From contig PNNO01000005.1 in NCBI GenBank assembly GCA_013824265.1, positions 124,001-188,000 of the forward strand: a stretch of DNA of 64,000 nucleotides. Reading direction: 5' to 3'. Below, in pieces: positions 59,025-64,000 of the stretch. The stretch is from a bacterium (GTDB lineage: Bacteria; Patescibacteriota; Gracilibacteria; UBA1369; PNNO01). Position numbers and translations under genes: made by a program. Below the pieces are notes generated by a model that saw nothing but the letters and a program-made list of their open reading frames with translations, was not told the origin of the DNA and ran no database searches. Position 1 is the stretch's first letter. Each line of letters begins with the position of its first letter.

Positions 59025-60189
59025 GGCTAAGTAGCATAAAAATATAAACCAGCATTGAGATCGCTGTAAGCACTGCGCTGTATCCAAAAGCAACTTCAAC
59101 GCTTACTGTTTCCCATAGGTATCCGGCTACAAAACTCGCCGGGAATGCGCATATACCCATTATAAAGTTCTGTACGCCGATTGCGGTTCCGTGCATTTTT
59201 TCCGGTACCACGTTGGTTATATATGCTTTTGAAACACCAACGTTAAATGCAAAGAAAAGTCCGTAAAGAGCAAACACCGCCCATACAAGGTAAACCGGTA
59301 TTTGCATTATAAAAAGAACGCATGCCGCAAGAAAAAACACATTGCCTATTATTAGAGTTGGGATGGAACCTATTCTATCGGAAAGTTTGCCTACCGGAAG
59401 GGCAAAAACCGCATAGATAATTGTGTAAAGAAGATACACCAGCGGAATCAAATAAACCGGAAGTCCAAGGTTTTCCGCTCTTAAAATAAAGAACGCATAA
59501 CTCATGTTTCCTATAGCGAAAATAAATGTCGGAATAAGAAAAATTTTGTATGAAAAAGGGAGGTTTTTAACATCATTCATACTTATCTTTGTGCCGTCTT
59601 TTGTTGTTCTTTTGTCCTCTTTAACCTTTGTGGTTGCGATTACAAACGATATCAAGCCCGGAATAAAGGCTATTATAAACAGAGCTCTTAATGTGTTTGG
59701 CAGGAAATAAAGAATTATTGAAAGTAAAAGCACTCCGGTTACTGCGCCAAAAGTATCCATCATTCTTTGGAAGCCAAATACCTCTCCAAGATTTTTCTTG
59801 TCTGATGATGCGGCGATTAAAGCATCCCTCGGAGGATCTCTGAATCCTTTCCCGCTTCTTTCGATAAATCTTAAAATAAGCACGTGTACCCAACTGCCCG
59901 CAAATATATAAAGCGGTTTTATAAATGCCGGGATTGCGTATCCCAAAATTATAAACATTTTTCTTTTTTTGAATTTGTCGGAAAGATATCCGGAAACTAT
60001 TTTAAGAAAACTTGAAAAACTTTCCGCAAGACCTTCTATGAGCCCTATAAAAGCTTTGTTTATTCCAAGTACGTCCTGGAAGAATATTGGAAGTATAGGC
60101 ATAAGCATTTCACTGGAAATGTCAGTGAAATAGCTTACAACTCCCATCCAGAAAACATTTTTTTTGATTGGATTTTTATTTTTCTTCAT
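59005..60189 (-). CDS. MFS transporter
   Basis: The ATG at 60189 follows AGGAGT by 9 bases and gives a 394-residue protein of 12 spans; the longer frame runs through the promoter. Motif A is GYLSDKFKKRK in loop 2-3 and a second copy GKLSDRIGS lies in loop 8-9. FIERSGKGFRDPPRDALIAAS is typical of a drug/sugar MFS subgroup (YfkF/BMR-like). The substrate is unknown. Confidence 0.85.
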   Translation of the reverse strand: MKKNKNPIKKNVFWMGVVSYFTDISSEMLMPILPIFFQDVLGINKAFIGLIEGLAESFSSFLKIVSGYLSDKFKKRKMFIILGYAIPAFIKPLYIFAGSWVHVLILRFIERSGKGFRDPPRDALIAASSDKKNLGEVFGFQRMMDTFGAVTGVLLLSIILYFLPNTLRALFIIAFIPGLISFVIATTKVKEDKRTTKDGTKISMNDVKNLPFSYKIFLIPTFIFAIGNMSYAFFILRAENLGLPVYLIPLVYLLYTIIYAVFALPVGKLSDRIGSIPTLIIGNVFFLAACVLFIMQIPVYLVWAVFALYGLFFAFNVGVSKAYITNVVPEKMHGTAIGVQNFIMGICAFPASFVAGYLWETVSVEVAFGYSAVLTAISMLVYIFMLLSPKVAAR

Positions 60190-60204
60190 TTTTTTTGTTA
60201 CTCC

Positions 60205-60227
60205 TTTTAGTAAATTATACACTAAAA
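60205..60227 (-). promoter_or_regulatory. Inverted repeat around the -10 box of the MFS gene
   Basis: TTTTAGT (60205-60211) and ACTAAAA (60221-60227) flank TATAAT (minus, 60219-60214). The repeat is 7-9-7 and centred on the -10 box, an operator-like arrangement. No good -35 at usual spacing. Confidence 0.5.
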
Positions 60228-60375
60228 CCCCTAAATTGTGTTGCCAAAATAGTGAGATTCTGTTAAATTTCACCTAGTGAGAGATTTTCGAAAAATTTTA
60301 TAAATTTTATGCCTGTCTTTTTGGGGGCCAATGCGACCCTTAATGAGGATAGGACACTATTATTAACGGCTTGAT

Positions 60376-60639
60376 ATGAAACGCGCTGAAAAAAAGAAGA
60401 TAATTACAAAATACGCTCAACATGAAAAAGATACCGGATCTCCGGAAGTTCAGGTTGCCATTTTGACTGAGCGCATTCAGGAAGTTCAGGATCACCTGGC
60501 TGTTCATTCAAAAGACAATCACTCACGAAGAGGACTTTTGATGATGGTTGGAAAGAGACGAAAACTTTTGAATTACATGAGATTGAACAGCAAAGACAGT
60601 TACGAGGCAATTATAGACAAGTTAAAGTTAAGAAAATAA
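60376..60639 (+). CDS. rpsO: 30S ribosomal protein S15
   Basis: The protein has 87 residues. Motifs: [44 protein letters not shown]. It binds the 16S rRNA central domain. rpsO next to pnp is a widely conserved order. The ~90-base upstream stretch has G/C-rich pieces (GGGGGCC, GCGACCC) that could fold, as S15 leaders often autoregulate, but I cannot prove a structure. Confidence 0.97.
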   Translation: MKRAEKKKIITKYAQHEKDTGSPEVQVAILTERIQEVQDHLAVHSKDNHSRRGLLMMVGKRRKLLNYMRLNSKDSYEAIIDKLKLRK

Positions 60640-60691
60640 TCAATTCTCTCTGTGGATGCGGATGCTAAGCTTAAGTTGCAGGTTCCAGTGG

Positions 60692-60761
60692 TATACTACA
60701 TAGTATAGCGTTGAAACTTGTTACTTGGGCTTTTAAGTATTTGATTCCATGGGGTTATAAT
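60692..60761 (+). promoter_or_regulatory. Inverted repeat and -10 box upstream of pnp
   Basis: TATACTA-CA-TAGTATA (60692-60707) is a 7-2-7 repeat; TATAAT (60756-60761) lies 14 bases before the ATG, with no strong -35. Either pnp has its own promoter or it is read from rpsO. Confidence 0.45.
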
Positions 60762-60775
60762 TTAACCACACAAAA

Positions 60776-62881
60776 ATGGAATCATCTGGATTCTCGATCG
60801 ATTTGGTCGGTCGAAAACTCGTGCTCGAGACTGGCGAGCTGGCTTTGCAGGCTACGGGAGCTGCAATGGTGTCTCTTGGGGACACAAAAATTTTGGCAAC
60901 GGCAACTATTGGAGGCACAAGGGAAGGAACTGACTTTTTCCCGCTACAGTGCGAATATGTTGAGAAATTTTACGCTGCCGGAAAGATTAGTGGCTCAAGA
61001 TTTGTTAAAAGAGGAGGTAGGCCAAGTGAAAATGCGGTTTTGAATTCTCGTTTAATTGATCGTCCAATCAGACCTTTGTTTCCAAAAGGTATGATAAATG
61101 ACACTCAGGTTATATGTACTGTTCTGTCGGCTGACATGGAGGTTGCACCGGGGCCTATGGCAATTACGGCTGCTTCTTGCGCTATTATGGTAAGCGGAAT
61201 GCCTTTTGACGGACCTTGCGCCGGAGTGAAAGTAGGGTTAGTAAATGGAGAATTAATTCTAAATCCAACTTACGAACAGGTTGAGGCCGGTGATTTGGAC
61301 CTTGTGGTTGCTGGTACGGAGGATGCAATAACAATGGTTGAAGCCGGTGCAAATGAAGTTGATAACGAAACGATGGTTAAGGCTTTGGCATTTGCGCACA
61401 AATATATAAAAGAATTATGCGAGCTTCAAAAGAAATTCGCCGCACAATATAAGAAAGAAAAAGTTGAGGTTATAATCAGCGCTCCTTCTGATGAAGCTAT
61501 TGCGGCCGTTGAAGGATTTGTAACAGTTGATATGTTAAACACAATCAAAGGTGTTACAAAAAAGGAAATTAAAGAAACGATTCACGCTGTGGAAGACAAG
61601 GTTTTGGAAAAATTTGCAGCTGAACTTGAAGAGAAAAAGTTTTCAAAAGGTGATCTGATGATCGCTTTGAACAAGATGATAGAGAAGAATATGCGAAAGA
61701 ACATTATTGAGAAGGAAGAGCGAATCGACGGACGAAAAATCGACGAAATCCGAAAACTTCAATTCAAACTTGATCTTCTTCCTAGAGTTCATGGTTCTGC
61801 GCTTTTCCAAAGAGGAGAAACTCAGGTGATGACTGTTACAACTCTTGGAGGTCCCGGAGCTGCCATGACTATAGATACCATGGAGCAGGATATGGAAAAA
61901 AGATACATGCACTTTTACAATTTCCCGGGTTATTCCGTTGGAGAAGTTACTCCTATGCGCGGACCTGGAAGACGTGAAATCGGACATGGTGCATTGGCTG
62001 AAAGAGCTCTTGTTCCAGTGCTTCCGGATGAAAAAGATTTCCCATACACAATGGTTTTGGAATCTGAAACACTGTCTTGTAACGGATCAAGTTCAATGGC
62101 TTCCGTATGCGGATCTTCAATGTCTTTGATGGCTGCTGGAGTACCTATTAAAAGCCACGTTTCGGCTATTGCAATGGGACTTGTAACCGATGGAACAGGC
62201 AAGTATAAAATCCTGTCCGACATTCAGGGAATGGAGGATTTTGCCGGAGATATGGACTTTAAAGTTGCCGGAACTTCAAAGGGAATTACGGCTCTTCAAA
62301 TGGATATTAAAATTAAGGGACTTTCACTTGATATCATGAGGGAGGCTTTGGCCAGAGCAAATGATTCAAGAATGGAAGTTATGAACGCGATGTCGCAGGT
62401 TATTTCCGCACCAAGAACTGAAATGTCACAATACGCACCGCTTATTATCGGAATGCAAATTAATCCTGATAAGATCCGAACAGTTATTGGAAAGGGTGGA
62501 GAAACAATTCAGGGCATGATTAAAGAATGCGGAGTTGAAATTGATATCAACGATGACGGAATGGTTACAATTACCGCTCCCGATCAAGCAAAAGGAGATT
62601 GTGCCAGAAAGAAAATCGAACTTCTTACGTACGAGCCAAAAGTTGGCGAAGAGTTTGAAGGCAAGGTTGTTAGAATTATGGAATTTGGAGCATTTGTTGA
62701 GATTACTCCGGGAAAAGACGGACTTGTTCACATCTCTCAAATGGCAAACGAAAGAGTTAACAAAGTTGAAGACGTTGTTAAACTTGGAGACGTGGTAAAA
62801 GTTAAGCTCATGGAGATTGACGACCAGGGAAGATACAATCTTTCAATGAAGGCTTTATTGAAGAAAGAGAAGAAGGACTAA
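60776..62881 (+). CDS. pnp: Polyribonucleotide nucleotidyltransferase (PNPase)
   Basis: The protein has 701 residues. Two RNase PH domains (GRKLVLETGELALQATGA; RIDGRKIDEIRKL), with FPGYSVGEVTPMRGPGRREIGHG and SDIQGMEDFAGDMDFKVAGT in the active half, then a KH domain (IRTVIGKGGETIQGMI) and an S1 domain (GKVVRIMEFGAFVEITPGKDG). It degrades mRNA 3'-5' by phosphorolysis and is a core of RNA decay. Its last 4 bases overlap the convergent peptidase gene. Confidence 0.97.
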   Translation: MESSGFSIDLVGRKLVLETGELALQATGAAMVSLGDTKILATATIGGTREGTDFFPLQCEYVEKFYAAGKISGSRFVKRGGRPSENAVLNSRLIDRPIRPLFPKGMINDTQVICTVLSADMEVAPGPMAITAASCAIMVSGMPFDGPCAGVKVGLVNGELILNPTYEQVEAGDLDLVVAGTEDAITMVEAGANEVDNETMVKALAFAHKYIKELCELQKKFAAQYKKEKVEVIISAPSDEAIAAVEGFVTVDMLNTIKGVTKKEIKETIHAVEDKVLEKFAAELEEKKFSKGDLMIALNKMIEKNMRKNIIEKEERIDGRKIDEIRKLQFKLDLLPRVHGSALFQRGETQVMTVTTLGGPGAAMTIDTMEQDMEKRYMHFYNFPGYSVGEVTPMRGPGRREIGHGALAERALVPVLPDEKDFPYTMVLESETLSCNGSSSMASVCGSSMSLMAAGVPIKSHVSAIAMGLVTDGTGKYKILSDIQGMEDFAGDMDFKVAGTSKGITALQMDIKIKGLSLDIMREALARANDSRMEVMNAMSQVISAPRTEMSQYAPLIIGMQINPDKIRTVIGKGGETIQGMIKECGVEIDINDDGMVTITAPDQAKGDCARKKIELLTYEPKVGEEFEGKVVRIMEFGAFVEITPGKDGLVHISQMANERVNKVEDVVKLGDVVKVKLMEIDDQGRYNLSMKALLKKEKKD

Positions 62882-64000
62882 AGAGCGTCTTCGTACCATT
62901 CCTTGGAATCTACGATGATGTCTCCCACGAAGTGTGTGAAATGCAGATGAGATCCGGTGGAAACCCCAGTTGAACCCATAAGACCAATAAGCTCTCCTTT
63001 CTGAACTTGTTGGTCTTTTTTTACGCTAATTTCGTTTAAATGTAGATACATTGTGAAGACGTTTTGCCCATGGTCTATAACTATTGTATTGCCGTAAGAC
63101 ATTGTTTCCTCGGCCAGTTTCACAATGCCTGAATTTGAGGCGTTAATGGGCGTTCCTTCAACATTTGCGTAATCTATGCCAAAGTGTGAGCCGGAGAATT
63201 TGTCGTTAATATAGAGTGTATCTCCGAATGTTAATGTTATTGTACCTTCCGTTGGGACAATAAAAGGTCCGTCCCAAAGCTGCTCGGGAGTTGAATTTGC
63301 CTTTGCCGCATTAATAACTGTCCAGGTGTTGTCTTGCTGAACAGGTCCAAGAAGCTCGGTTTTTGTTTCTTCCATGTAGAAAGAACGTGTAGAAAAAACG
63401 TTATCAAGAACGGTTATGGCATAGTTGTTTGTTGTGCCTGAAGTTATTGTAAGCGATTTTTGCCCGATATCAGTAAGTCTGTGAACGCCTATGTATGCAA
63501 GTGCGTATTTTTTTGTGTCGATTGTTTTGATCTCCTCGTTTGCCGTGGCTCTTTTTACAACTATTTCTGCCTCGTTAAAGTTGATGTCTCTGTTCGGGCG
63601 CATAAAACCGTCGGGGTAGCCGTTAAAGTATCCTGCCGAAACAGCTTTGTTTATATAGTCGTAGTGCCAGTGAGACGGGGGTACGTCTTCAAAAATCGGA
63701 GCATCGCTTATGGTCACTTTTGGTTTAAATGTTTGTACGAGAATTTTTGCGATGTGGCTTCTTGCAAGGGGATCGTACGGGCCAAAAGTGCCGTTTTCAT
63801 ATCCGCTTATAATCCCAAGAGAATAAGCTTTTTTGATGTAATCGTAATACTCGTTTTCCTTTGTTACATCAGGAAAGTTCATTGTTACACTTTGTGTCGG
63901 CGCGCTTATTTGGTAGTTATCGAAAAGAAGTTTCAAGAATTCCGCTCTTGTTATTGATTCATCCCAGCTCGGTTTGCGAACGGTTTCGTAAAAACTAACG
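62878..64000 (-). CDS. SLH-domain plus M23 peptidase, 5' end outside window
   Basis: The frame stays open to the window edge; upstream of a TTG at 63936 it continues with WDESITRAEFLKLLF, the end of another SLH repeat, so the gene is truncated. Two further SLH repeats (FPDVTKENEYYDY, GYENGTFGPYDPLARSH, GYPDGFMRPNRDIN) precede a beta domain and a C-terminal M23 (LytM) domain with SGSHFGIDYA, VKLAEETMSYGNTIVIDHG and GSHLHFTHF, holding the zinc ligands. It likely cleaves peptidoglycan cross-links at the S-layer-covered surface. Confidence 0.85.
   Translation of the reverse strand, partial: VSFYETVRKPSWDESITRAEFLKLLFDNYQISAPTQSVTMNFPDVTKENEYYDYIKKAYSLGIISGYENGTFGPYDPLARSHIAKILVQTFKPKVTISDAPIFEDVPPSHWHYDYINKAVSAGYFNGYPDGFMRPNRDINFNEAEIVVKRATANEEIKTIDTKKYALAYIGVHRLTDIGQKSLTITSGTTNNYAITVLDNVFSTRSFYMEETKTELLGPVQQDNTWTVINAAKANSTPEQLWDGPFIVPTEGTITLTFGDTLYINDKFSGSHFGIDYANVEGTPINASNSGIVKLAEETMSYGNTIVIDHGQNVFTMYLHLNEISVKKDQQVQKGELIGLMGSTGVSTGSHLHFTHFVGDIIVDSKEWYEDAL

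Noticed and set aside
60300-60375. S15 autoregulatory RNA element
   Set aside because: GC-rich pieces are present but no clear three-way junction or pseudoknot could be drawn by eye.
1-64000. TGA read as glycine, as in some candidate phyla
   Set aside because: Several genes end at TGA in sensible places (flippase-like, FeoB-associated, permease halves, thyA) and one ends in four TGA codons. Reading through gives no family sequence.
1-64000. Insertion sequences or transposases
   Set aside because: No transposase-like frame or terminal inverted repeats with target duplications were seen.

Overview
The window reads as a compact, AT-rich bacterial chromosome segment with about 72 protein genes, one tRNA and almost no spare DNA; no gap reaches 300 bases. 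No gene was matched to a database, so all names rest on motifs read by eye. The mix fits a candidate-phyla-radiation (Patescibacteria) genome: many short-leader genes, several S-layer-homology (SLH) proteins, ZIP and FeoAB metal uptake, a VTC/DUF4956/CotH cluster, DUF3307, DUF4256 and DUF763. Peregrinibacteria is my best guess, as inference only. TGA is a normal stop: several genes end in it and one ends in four TGA codons in a row, which argues against the Gracilibacteria/Absconditabacteria code in which TGA is glycine.

Layout. 1-10 kb: the end of recJ and an NrnA-like DHH protein on plus, then a long minus-strand run (tsaD, flippase-like protein, hisS, membrane DsbA, lgt, SLH protein, small lipoprotein, yebC). 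10-15.4 kb: CCA-adding enzyme, bactofilin-like membrane protein, rlmD, rlmH, and three tandem paralogous small genes of unknown family with consensus promoter and ribosome binding sites. 15.4-25 kb: three SLH genes, a Memo-like/CapA fusion, an epimerase, a beta-CASP nuclease, tRNA-Gly, a DUF2207 fragment, a SIMPL-like protein and mntP. 25-36 kb: VTC, DUF4956 and CotH, a duplicated zinc-ribbon protein, ABC-F, a tandem ATP-grasp ligase and a DEAD-box helicase. 36-45 kb: a metal and redox region (ZIP, Fur-like regulator, FeoB-associated peptide, FeoB, FeoA, DtxR-like regulator, NifX-like protein, split permease, then a ferredoxin lipoprotein with a ferric-reductase-like protein, and a CsoR/CstR-like regulator with its membrane partner). 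45-51 kb: folA, thyA, ispG, and a patch of DUF4256, BRO/DinD-like and DUF763 genes. 51-64 kb: two orphan cyclic-nucleotide-binding proteins, CorA, amidase, thioredoxin, SPFH protein, an MFS transporter, rpsO-pnp and a truncated SLH/M23 peptidase.

The best-organised system is at 36.6-43.6 kb. Three perfect inverted repeats lie at the promoters of its three regulator genes: a 20-bp DtxR-type palindrome, a 9-1-9 Fur/Zur-type palindrome and a CsoR-type C-tract/G-tract repeat. The Fur-like promoter and the split-permease promoter share the same layout and a 12-base core. Together this suggests coordinated control of iron and zinc uptake, a NifX-linked export function and a surface electron-transfer pair. 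The other leading candidate for something undescribed is the three-gene set of small paralogs at 14.4-15.3 kb.
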